DNA from: Dictyobacter arantiisoli
Lineage (GTDB): Bacteria > Chloroflexota > Ktedonobacteria > Ktedonobacterales > Ktedonobacteraceae
Assembly: GCF_008326305.1 (NCBI RefSeq)
Contig: NZ_BIXY01000059.1
Span: forward strand, 1-44,290
Reading direction: 5' to 3'
DNA: 44,290 nucleotides
Shown here: positions 24,621 to 32,412 of the stretch, in pieces
How the letters are laid out: every line of letters starts with the position of its first letter
Position numbering within the stretch: position 1 is the first letter of the stretch
The notes under the pieces: model-generated
Database searches by the model: none
Told to the model about the DNA's origin: nothing
The model's input: only the letters and a program-made list of their open reading frames with translations
Translations under genes and position numbers: made by a program

Positions 24621-25695
24621 TAAACGCTGGCAATCCCTTCCGGTGCTCCGTTTTCTGATTGCTGAATGGCAACTCTGGCAACATGAACTGACGCAACCGC
24701 GCTATACGCTGACCTCTTTACCGATCAGGGATACCAGGTTGATACCATATGCTCTGGATATGGACTCTCTGCTCGCCTTGCCCTTTGGGACGTTAGATGA
24801 ACACGGCGTGCTTTATAATCGAGCGGCAGGAAAAGATCTGCCCTCCATCCATCATCCTACCAGTATCGCGCAATATGCGCTGGCGCAATGGAATACTTAC
24901 CTCAAAGGAAGCGGTGAGCACTGCAAAGAAGCCTTCTTAATCCAGGCCCGCTGGCTGGTTGAGCATGAGATGCCCCTGACGGATGGCGCGGGTGGCTGGC
25001 CGCTTCCATTCCCTGTGTGTGAGTACAATACCCCTCCACAATGGCTCTCAGCCCTTACGCAGGGTAATGCTATTTCTGTCCTGGTGCGAGCGTATCAGGT
25101 TACTGGCAGCAAGAGCTTTCTGGAGAGCGCGCAACGTGCCGTGCGTACTTTTCAACAAGAGATCTGTGACGGTGGCGTAGCTGTTTCGGTTGGAAAAGAT
25201 GGTATCTTCTTTGAGGAGGTCGCCAGTTATCCCGCTGCGCATGTATTGAATGGTTACTTACTGGCCCTCTTTGGCTTATATGACTACGTGGCATACACAC
25301 GTGACCAGGACATTGATCAGCTTATTAAGCGCAGCCTGACAACCCTGCATGCGCTGCTGGATGAATTTGATCTGGGCTACTGGTCGTGTTATGACCTCCG
25401 TTTTCATGTGCCTTCCCCTCTCTTCTATCAGGCATTGCATGTTACATTGCTGGCCGCGCTGGCACGCTTTTCGGGTTGCGAGCATTGCGTTGCCCTGGCG
25501 GCCCGTTGGGATAGCTATCAACAGAAGCGCAGTTGCCTGCTGAGATATTTCATCATCAGCCGTTGGCTCCGCTATCGTCGTGGATTCCAGCATGTTATCG
25601 AGCGCATGACACAGAAAGAAGGAGTGGCTCAAAGCCTGGTACTGCGTTACCGTTCATTTGAAAAGCGGGGATGCAAGGGGCAGCAAGCCCCTTGA
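24598..25695 (+). CDS. D-glucuronyl C5-epimerase-domain protein
   Basis: The 365-residue protein is built around a glucuronyl C5-epimerase C-terminal domain (about residues 70-300). Landmarks are HHPTSIAQYALAQWN, GGWPLPF, LTQGNAISVLVRAYQVTG, GGVAVSV and FFEEVASYPAAHVLNGYLLAL, with FGLYDY and DLGYWSCYDLRFH. Tyr211, Tyr220 and Tyr265 lie where vertebrate heparan C5-epimerases have catalytic tyrosines (inferred by eye). Such enzymes flip D-glucuronic to L-iduronic acid within a polymer. There is no signal peptide, so it would act inside the cell, on lipid-linked chains. The last 17 or so codons lie inside a palindromic element (25646-25772), so the C-terminal tail appears acquired. GAAAGG precedes ATG 24598. 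A second copy of the domain occurs at 32405. Confidence 0.85.
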   Translation: MSLHMQRSKRWQSLPVLRFLIAEWQLWQHELTQPRYTLTSLPIRDTRLIPYALDMDSLLALPFGTLDEHGVLYNRAAGKDLPSIHHPTSIAQYALAQWNTYLKGSGEHCKEAFLIQARWLVEHEMPLTDGAGGWPLPFPVCEYNTPPQWLSALTQGNAISVLVRAYQVTGSKSFLESAQRAVRTFQQEICDGGVAVSVGKDGIFFEEVASYPAAHVLNGYLLALFGLYDYVAYTRDQDIDQLIKRSLTTLHALLDEFDLGYWSCYDLRFHVPSPLFYQALHVTLLAALARFSGCEHCVALAARWDSYQQKRSCLLRYFIISRWLRYRRGFQHVIERMTQKEGVAQSLVLRYRSFEKRGCKGQQAP

Positions 25696-25772
25696 CTGGG
25701 GTCTGGGGCTGTGCCCCAGTCTCTCACCCATTCCTGCCGCTGCAGGCGGCACTCCTTCAAATGAAGAGTAAC
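25646..25772. mobile_element. 127-bp palindromic MITE-like element overlapping the epimerase 3' end
   Basis: GTTACCGTTCATTTGAA (25646-25662) and TTCAAATGAAGAGTAAC (25756-25772) are terminal inverted repeats matching at 15 of 17 positions. Inside are further GC-rich hairpins: GGGGCAGCAAGCCCC and CTGGGGCTGTGCCCCAG. The left half runs into the coding sequence and provides its stop codon. No transposase lies inside. It could also act as a terminator or RNA-stability element within the operon. Confidence 0.55.
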
Positions 25773-25806
25773 AGACCACTAGAGATTGTAGCAAAGGGAA
25801 ATTAGC

Positions 25807-28578
25807 ATGAATATATTGGAAAAGCAGAGATTAACGACTATGGAAGCATTGCCTCTCGTGCTTGAGCAGTCGGAGGGACAGGTCTCAGAGATGTGGCGAT
25901 TTATCAAATCTTCAGGCGTATATGCTCTGGCCTCAGTAGTAACCCCTTTCATCTCTCTGCTACTGGCGCCATTTTTGACCCATATCCTTTCGACAACTGA
26001 TTATGGCATCCTCACACTCCTGAATACGATCATTGGACTGGTCGCGGGCGTCACACAACTTGGCATGGGGGCTGCCTTTTTTCGCGCCTATAATTATGAC
26101 TATACCACGCAGAGTGAGAAGCGTTGTGTCATATCTACTATGACCGTCTTGCTCTTTTTGTCCTCCCTCCTGACCATCATCGGGACAGTCAGTGCGGCTC
26201 CTTTCTTAGCCAGCCATTTACTCCAGCATGCTTCACAAAGCAGGCTGATTATCATCGCTGCTGGTGTCATCTGCGTTCAGAACCTTGCGGTGCCCAGTTT
26301 TGCCTGGTTGCGGGCCGAAAGCCGCGCTTTGTTCTACTCGTTGCTCTCGATTGGCAATATGCTCACCATGCTGCTGGCGAATATTGTGCTGGTCGGTTTT
26401 TTGCATCAGGGTATTGCAGGTTCTTTGCTGGCAACGGGAGTTGGCTATAGCTGTGTCGTGCTGTTTACCCTCTCAATGATCATTTTTCGCGTAGGAATAC
26501 GGGTACGCCTGGATATTGCCCACAATCTGTTAGGCTTTGGTATGCCCCTGATTATCAGCGTGGTCTCCTACTGGATATTACAACTCTCAGATCGTTATCT
26601 GCTGAGCCGTTTAAGTTCGCTGGCCGAGACGGCCAGGTATGGCGTTGCTTATACGCTGGGGACAGTGATTTCCGTGGTGATCATGGGACCATTTACGCTG
26701 GCGTGGCCCAAAACGATGTTCTCGATTGCCAGAAGTAAAAATGCAGCCCATATTTTCCAGATGGTGTTTCGGTGGTTTGGATTGTTCCTTTTGCTCAGTG
26801 CCTTCAGCCTGTCCAGTCTGGGCATCCTCCTCCTGCACTGGTTTTTCCCTGTCACCTATTCCTCGGCTGCCTTTGTTATTCCTATCGTGTCAGTTTCGAT
26901 TGTCTTTTATGGTATCTATCATTTTTTTATGATTGGGGCTAATATCCAGCGCAAGACCTGGATGAATAGCGTGTTTACGACGCTGGCAGCAGTGGCTAAT
27001 CTACTCCTGAACCTATGTCTGATTCCGCGCTATGGAGCTATGGGAGCGGCGCTGTCAACCTTGATTGCCTATATTGTATTGGCGCTGTCGGCGTATATCG
27101 TCAATCAAAAGATTTATCCCATTGCCTTTGAAATGGGACGTTTTGTGCTGGCGCTCTTGCCCGGTGTGGCACTCTATCTGGGCAGCAGCCTGCTGGTTCG
27201 ACGGCAGGGAATCTATCTTACTGTGGGAATAGATAGTCTGAGCGTTATGCTCTATGCGCTTATCCTGCTTGTGGTTGGCTTGTTTCCAGCTAAGGCGCAG
27301 CACGCCAGTTATAAAGCTAGCCGGGATGTTGCGCTAAGTAAGTATCAGCCCGTAGATATGTCTGCGGATGAGGTTTTCCAGCAGCAAACATTGCTGGTCG
27401 GCAGGCAGATTGTGATGCACATCCGGGGCTCTGTACGGTCTGACATGCGCGTGTTGCGCGAGGCGACTGCGCTGGTTCAGGCAGGATGCACCGTCACCAT
27501 TGTGGATATAGAAGGCGTGCGCACCTGTCCCGCGCATGAAGTAAGAATGGGTATCCATATCGAGCATCTCTTTCCTATACAGTCAATGTGGCCGTTGTTG
27601 CGGACTCCATTCAAAGTACGCCTGCTTCTCTACAGCGTCTACCGCTTGTTGACTATCAGGGCTGATGCGTATCATGCACATGACATCTCGGCACTTCCCG
27701 CCTGCTATATTGCGGCACGTTTACGACAGAAAGCGCTCATTTTCGATGCTCATGAATTACCGATGTCAAACATGTCGCCCCATTGGAGGCGTTTTAGCTG
27801 GATATTCAAAGGTCTGCTGACACATATTTTGCCGCGCTGCGCCGGAGTCATTACGGTCTCCCCACCTATCGGGCAGGCTCTATGTGCGCTGTATCATGCG
27901 CCAGAGATAACCCTGGTGCGCAACTTTCCGACCTATCAAGAGGTTACAAGAAGTGACCGTTTACGGCAACGGCTTGGATTGGGACCAGAGGCACGGATTG
28001 TGCTCTATCAGGGGAATATTCAGGCTGATCGCAGTCTGGAAATGCTGGTTATGGCGGCTCCTTTTCTGAAGCCTGATACCGTGATTGTTCTGCTGGGCTG
28101 GGCCGATGAAGCCACACGCCAGCAATTGGATGACCTGATAGCGCGTGAAGAGATGCAGGAGCATGTCAAAATCCTGCCTGCCGTGCCTTATGAGGAGTTG
28201 TTGCAGTGGACCGCTTCAGCCGACATTGGGCTGGTGCTCTTTTCCCCTGATTATTCATTGAGCATTCGCTGGTGTCTGCCCAACAAGCTCTTTGAATATC
28301 TTATGGCGGGCTTGCCAGTGCTGGCATCTTCCCTGGATGCGGTCGAAGCAATGCTCAGGGACTACGAAGTGGGGCAGATTGTCCCCTCACTGTCTCCTGC
28401 TGAGATTGGTGTGGCGATTGAAGCTATGCTGGCAGATCGCACTACCCTTGAGCGTATGCGGGCTAATGCGCTGTCAGCCGCACGCAGGGATCTCTGCTGG
28501 GAACAGGAACAGTGGCAGGTAGTTCGATTATATCAAAGTATTTTGTGCTGTCCCCTGTCTTCCTCATCCTTATCGTGA
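25807..28578 (+). CDS. Wzx-type flippase fused to a family 4 glycosyltransferase
   Basis: A single open frame of 923 residues. Residues about 30-497 form an oligosaccharide flippase of the polysaccharide-transport (MATE-like) superfamily with 12-14 helices, opening SGVYALASVVTPFISLLLAP and TTDYGILTLLNT as in Wzx proteins. A linker of about 30 polar residues follows. Residues about 530-910 are a complete GT4 enzyme with HAHDISALPACYIA, IFDAHELPMSN, LYQGNIQADRSLEML and the donor-site region PNKLFEYLMAGLPVLAS. The flippase would move lipid-linked units outward, and the GT domain would act on the cytoplasmic face. No stop or frameshift separates them. AAAGGGA lies before ATG 25807, just after the MITE-like element. 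Confidence 0.88.
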   Translation: MNILEKQRLTTMEALPLVLEQSEGQVSEMWRFIKSSGVYALASVVTPFISLLLAPFLTHILSTTDYGILTLLNTIIGLVAGVTQLGMGAAFFRAYNYDYTTQSEKRCVISTMTVLLFLSSLLTIIGTVSAAPFLASHLLQHASQSRLIIIAAGVICVQNLAVPSFAWLRAESRALFYSLLSIGNMLTMLLANIVLVGFLHQGIAGSLLATGVGYSCVVLFTLSMIIFRVGIRVRLDIAHNLLGFGMPLIISVVSYWILQLSDRYLLSRLSSLAETARYGVAYTLGTVISVVIMGPFTLAWPKTMFSIARSKNAAHIFQMVFRWFGLFLLLSAFSLSSLGILLLHWFFPVTYSSAAFVIPIVSVSIVFYGIYHFFMIGANIQRKTWMNSVFTTLAAVANLLLNLCLIPRYGAMGAALSTLIAYIVLALSAYIVNQKIYPIAFEMGRFVLALLPGVALYLGSSLLVRRQGIYLTVGIDSLSVMLYALILLVVGLFPAKAQHASYKASRDVALSKYQPVDMSADEVFQQQTLLVGRQIVMHIRGSVRSDMRVLREATALVQAGCTVTIVDIEGVRTCPAHEVRMGIHIEHLFPIQSMWPLLRTPFKVRLLLYSVYRLLTIRADAYHAHDISALPACYIAARLRQKALIFDAHELPMSNMSPHWRRFSWIFKGLLTHILPRCAGVITVSPPIGQALCALYHAPEITLVRNFPTYQEVTRSDRLRQRLGLGPEARIVLYQGNIQADRSLEMLVMAAPFLKPDTVIVLLGWADEATRQQLDDLIAREEMQEHVKILPAVPYEELLQWTASADIGLVLFSPDYSLSIRWCLPNKLFEYLMAGLPVLASSLDAVEAMLRDYEVGQIVPSLSPAEIGVAIEAMLADRTTLERMRANALSAARRDLCWEQEQWQVVRLYQSILCCPLSSSSLS

Positions 28579-28644
28579 AGCCTTCTATAGGTATAGTGTC
28601 GTCGGGCTTTTGGGCAGTGTGAAAAAGAGTATTTTGGAGATACG

Positions 28645-29709
28645 ATGCGCATCCTCTCAGTCCATAACATTAATAATATTGCCAGTACCTATGCCAGAGA
28701 ACTCGCGCAGCGGGGCCATACTACTGCGGTCTATGAGCCGGATCAGCGTGGTGCTGGTGCTCGGTTACCGATCAAGGTATCCCTGTTACCATGGCGTGCC
28801 CTGACGATGGCGCGTGCGGCTTCCCAATTCCGCGCCAGGCATTTTGATCTGGTACATATCCACTGGGCCAGTTATGGTGTATTCAGTACCTTTAGTGAGA
28901 TTCCCGTTGTGATCCATTGTCATGGCTCTGATGTACGGGAGCGTCTCTCGCATCCATTGTTCGGTCGCGTGCTGACCAGAACCTTCGCGCAGGCTGCCGC
29001 AGTTCTCTGTATCACGCCTGATCTGTTACCGGTGGTGCGTAGTGTACGCCCCGATGCTATTTTCTCGCCTGCGCCCATTGATACCGCGCACTTTCTACCA
29101 GAGCAGATCGTCGCCGGGAGGGCAGCCCGGCCCTGGACAATCCTGCTCTTTGCGCGTCTGGACCCCCAGAAAGGATCTGAAGTTGCCCTGGCTGGGATTG
29201 CAAAATTTACTCGCCACCATCCCGATGTGCGGGTGCGCCTTCTCGATTGGGGGCCCTTGAAGGAACATTACAGACAGCAATATGGAGGGCAATATGAGTT
29301 TGTGCCGCTGGTCCCTCCGGCGCAGGCCCAGCGCTTGATCGTAGCAGCGGATGTCATTGTGGGCCAGTTTGTGTTGGGCTCTCTGGGATTGGCTGAACTA
29401 CAGGCGATGAGTTGTGCCAAACCGGTCATTTGCTCCTTTCGCTATCGAGATGCCTATCCTCTACCTCCACCATTGTGTCAGGCCATGACGGCTGATGAGG
29501 TAGAGGCACAGCTTGAGCACCTTTATCAGCATCCAGCGCAAGCCAGTATCCTGGGACAGCGGGCACGGCAATGGATTAGCAGTTATCACAGTAGCAGCGC
29601 GCTTTCAGATGAGTTGGAATTACTCTATCATGCGCTCTTGCGACACACAAGTGTCGCAGGGGTTTTGCGTGGAGGGAGGCAAGAAGGAGGAATATGGAGA
29701 AACAAATAG
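28645..29709 (+). CDS. family 4 glycosyltransferase
   Basis: A 354-residue GT-B enzyme. The acceptor half begins MRILSVHNINNIASTYAREL, with FDLVHIHWASYG and VVIHCHGSDVRERL. The donor half has ILLFARLDPQKGSEVAL and the pattern GQFVLGSLGLAELQAMSCAKPV, where the E-x7-E of GT4 appears in altered form (G-S-L-G-L-A-E-L-Q-A-M). It should add one sugar to the growing lipid-linked unit; donor and linkage cannot be told. GGAG lies upstream of ATG 28645, 66 bases after the flippase fusion. The stop overlaps the methyltransferase gene by 16 bases. Confidence 0.85.
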   Translation: MRILSVHNINNIASTYARELAQRGHTTAVYEPDQRGAGARLPIKVSLLPWRALTMARAASQFRARHFDLVHIHWASYGVFSTFSEIPVVIHCHGSDVRERLSHPLFGRVLTRTFAQAAAVLCITPDLLPVVRSVRPDAIFSPAPIDTAHFLPEQIVAGRAARPWTILLFARLDPQKGSEVALAGIAKFTRHHPDVRVRLLDWGPLKEHYRQQYGGQYEFVPLVPPAQAQRLIVAADVIVGQFVLGSLGLAELQAMSCAKPVICSFRYRDAYPLPPPLCQAMTADEVEAQLEHLYQHPAQASILGQRARQWISSYHSSSALSDELELLYHALLRHTSVAGVLRGGRQEGGIWRNK

Positions 29710-30425
29710 AGGTGGGGCAAGAGCTTGCCCGGCTGGAAGGCGAATATACACGGCGTGCCCATAACAATTACTATGCGGAACGATATAGCTATTTCAATGA
29801 GGCCGCACTGCTCCATATTCACGATCTCGAGCGCCATCTGCTGGCTCTCCTGAAAAAGCATGGCCTGACATCCTTGTTGGATATGAAGATTCTCGATGTT
29901 GGTTGTGGCAGTGGGGGCTATTTGCGGCGTTTCCTGGACTACGGAGCTGTGCCATCCAATCTCTCTGGGATCGACTTGATGCCGCCACGGATTGAGCAGG
30001 CCAAACTCCTGAATCCCGCTATCGATTGGCGCGTTGGTAGCGCCCATCAACTGCCCTATGCGAACGAAAGCTTCGATCTGGTGATGAGCTTTGTGGTCTT
30101 TAGCTCTATTCTAGATACAGCCCTGCGCCAGCAGATTGTGGAGGAGATGTGGCGGGTACGCAAGCCTGGTGGCGTAATACTGCTCTACGATTTTTTGTAT
30201 TCTAATCCGCATAATGCAGCCGTACAAGGGGTAAGTATGCGCACCATGAAAGAGCTTTTTGCCAGATCCGCTGTGCGCTTCGATTTTCGTCGCATTACGC
30301 TGGCTCCCCCCGTTTCACGTATGATGGTGCCGCATTCTTACTGGTTGGCGCACACATTACAGCAATGCAGGTTATTTAATACACATATGCTTGGTATAAT
30401 TAGTAGAGACAATGAAAAAGAGTGA
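29694..30425 (+). CDS. SAM-dependent class I methyltransferase
   Basis: The 243-residue protein has the class I methyltransferase fold. Motif I is KILDVGCGSGGYLRRF (about 65-80), an acidic motif II follows in LSGIDLMPPRIEQAK, then SAHQLPYANESFDLVMSFVVF and MWRVRKPGGVILLYDF. It probably methylates a sugar hydroxyl or caps the chain, since it lies inside the polysaccharide gene run and overlaps the preceding GT gene by 16 bases. GGAGG lies just before ATG 29694. The acceptor is unknown; small-molecule or lipid methylation is possible. Confidence 0.87.
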   Translation: MEKQIEVGQELARLEGEYTRRAHNNYYAERYSYFNEAALLHIHDLERHLLALLKKHGLTSLLDMKILDVGCGSGGYLRRFLDYGAVPSNLSGIDLMPPRIEQAKLLNPAIDWRVGSAHQLPYANESFDLVMSFVVFSSILDTALRQQIVEEMWRVRKPGGVILLYDFLYSNPHNAAVQGVSMRTMKELFARSAVRFDFRRITLAPPVSRMMVPHSYWLAHTLQQCRLFNTHMLGIISRDNEKE

Positions 30426-30456
30426 AATCATCTTTTAAAGAAAGAGGTGCAGAACA

Positions 30457-31452
30457 ATGGTTTTTGTGAAGCGTACGTTGAGAGGGAAGCGAGTTCTGGT
30501 GACTGGTGGCGCAGGTTTTATTGGTAGTCATCTGGTTGACCATTTGATCGCAGAAGGTGTCGCAGAGCTGATTGTGGTAGATAACTTTTTTCTGGGTCAG
30601 CGTGCCAATCTTGCAGAGGCATATCGGAAGCTGCCCGGCCTGCAATTATTGGAACTCGATGCAGCGGGCGATGATGTCTTACGCGCAGCATTCTCACGCC
30701 TGGGAACGATAGATGTTGTCTTTGATCTGGCGGTGATTCCGCTCCCCAATTCATTGGAAGATCCACAGTTTTGCTTTGACACGAATGTGCGTATTACTTC
30801 CCATCTCTGTGAATTGTTGCGCAAGGGCTATTTTGGAACGTTAGTCCATTTCTCATCCTCTGAAGCCTATGGTACCGCTATGACGGTTCCCATGAGCGAG
30901 GAACATCCTCTCAAGCCGATTACTCCTTATGCTGCCAGCAAAGCGGCCGGTGATCATCTTGTGCGTACATATGTGGCATCATTTAACGTCGATGCGCTGA
31001 TCGTGCGTCCATTCAATAATTATGGACCTCGCCAGAATGATCAATTGTATGCAGGTATCATTCCAATGTTGCTGTCAGGCGCATTTGGGGGAAATACCTT
31101 TAAGCTCTTTGGCGACGGACGGCAAACACGCGATTATATCTATGTTACAGATACCGTACGGGCTGTGCTGGCGCTTTATGCCTGTTTCCAGGAGCGTGGA
31201 CAGGTGGTCAATATCGCCTCTGGACAGGAGATAAGTATGATCGATCTCAAGACGAAGATTGAGCATATTCTCGGACACCCGATTCCTATGCAGCAGTGTG
31301 ATCCACGACCAGGGGATGTACAACGTCTGGTGGCCGATACCACACGCCTGAAAAGCCTGACTGGTTTTGCGCCACAGGTCTCCTTTGATGATGGACTGGT
31401 CAAAACAATAGAGTTTTACCGCCAGCGTGCCAGTACAATGCAGGGCAGATAG
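30457..31452 (+). CDS. NAD-dependent nucleotide-sugar epimerase/dehydratase (extended SDR)
   Basis: The 331-residue protein has the glycine-rich NAD motif VTGGAGFIGSHL (about 15-26). It also has the catalytic pair in PYAASKAAGDH (Tyr-x3-Lys), FNNYGPRQ and GDGRQTRDYIYVTDTV. These are common to UDP-glucose 4-epimerases, UDP-glucuronate decarboxylases and related enzymes. The substrate cannot be fixed by eye. VIPLPNS stands where many relatives have AQ/AA-x-V-x-x-S. It is likely to supply another sugar nucleotide for the repeat unit. AGAGGTG precedes ATG 30457, and the next SDR gene starts six bases after its stop. Confidence 0.87.
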   Translation: MVFVKRTLRGKRVLVTGGAGFIGSHLVDHLIAEGVAELIVVDNFFLGQRANLAEAYRKLPGLQLLELDAAGDDVLRAAFSRLGTIDVVFDLAVIPLPNSLEDPQFCFDTNVRITSHLCELLRKGYFGTLVHFSSSEAYGTAMTVPMSEEHPLKPITPYAASKAAGDHLVRTYVASFNVDALIVRPFNNYGPRQNDQLYAGIIPMLLSGAFGGNTFKLFGDGRQTRDYIYVTDTVRAVLALYACFQERGQVVNIASGQEISMIDLKTKIEHILGHPIPMQQCDPRPGDVQRLVADTTRLKSLTGFAPQVSFDDGLVKTIEFYRQRASTMQGR

Positions 31453-31458
31453 GAGCAT

Positions 31459-32412
31459 ATGATGCGTCTCTTAGTGACAGGGGCCGCCGGTTTTATCGGT
31501 CGCAATATTTTGCTGGCTGTACCCCATACATGGGAAGTCATCACGCTCTATCGACCGGGCAATACTGATTTCCTCCATTTTTTACAGGAAAAACAGCTCA
31601 GACATATCCAGCCTGTCGCATGTGATCTCACTGATGAGGGACAGGTCAGACAGGCGATGCATCTGACAGGAGGAGCGTTTGAAGCCTGCCTTGCGCTGGC
31701 CAGCAATACCTCTATTCCCGGCTCAATTGAGCATCCCATCCAGGATGCAACGATAAATATTCTGGGATTATTGCACCTCCTGCAATACTGTACCCTTAAA
31801 CATCTGGTCTATCTCTCATCAGGGGCGGTTTATATTGGTCTCAGAGGTGCGGTTGGTCCATTGGCACCGGTTGTGCCAACGTTACCCTATGCCATTTCCA
31901 AACTGGCAGCCGAGCATTATATTCAGGCCTATATTCAGCATCATACCAGCTTACAGGCGGCAACCATTCTCCGTTTTTTTGGCGCCTATGGACCTTATGA
32001 ACCGGTCCGTAAGCTTTATACAAAGTTGGTGCGCCGCTTCGCCTTTGAGCGTAATCCTCACTTTACAGTGACGGGCGACGGAGAAAATTACATTGATGCC
32101 ATGTATGTTGATGATGCCATAACTGCTCTGATGGCGGTCCTGACAGAGCCTGTTTCAGAGGGAGTACGTTGTGTCGATTTAGGCGTCGGCAGCCGTGAAA
32201 GCGTGAAGGAGGTCGTGTTGCGGGCCGCACACACCTTCGGGATCGAGCCTCAATTGCAGTATGAAGGTGTTTCCGCCGAATATATACAATTTGTGATCGA
32301 TCCACGTACCTTTGCGTCCCTGTATCACTTCACGCCTACCATCTCGCTCGAAGTCGGGCTGCAACGTCTGGCGACCCATCTCGCACAGGTAGAGGGTATT
32401 ATGAATGACTGA
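31459..32412 (+). CDS. second NAD-dependent nucleotide-sugar epimerase/dehydratase
   Basis: The 317-residue extended SDR has RLLVTGAAGFIGRNIL at the N-terminus, LSSGAVYIG, the catalytic YAISKLAAEHY, FFGAYGPYEP and GDGENYIDAMYVDDA. The C-terminal domain is shorter than in GalE. It is paired with the SDR just upstream, from which it clearly differs in sequence. This pattern fits two-step conversion of one nucleotide sugar, for example dehydratase plus reductase or epimerase, but the reaction is not determinable here. AGGAG stands before ATG 31459. It overlaps the next gene by 8 bases. Confidence 0.85.
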   Translation: MMRLLVTGAAGFIGRNILLAVPHTWEVITLYRPGNTDFLHFLQEKQLRHIQPVACDLTDEGQVRQAMHLTGGAFEACLALASNTSIPGSIEHPIQDATINILGLLHLLQYCTLKHLVYLSSGAVYIGLRGAVGPLAPVVPTLPYAISKLAAEHYIQAYIQHHTSLQAATILRFFGAYGPYEPVRKLYTKLVRRFAFERNPHFTVTGDGENYIDAMYVDDAITALMAVLTEPVSEGVRCVDLGVGSRESVKEVVLRAAHTFGIEPQLQYEGVSAEYIQFVIDPRTFASLYHFTPTISLEVGLQRLATHLAQVEGIMND

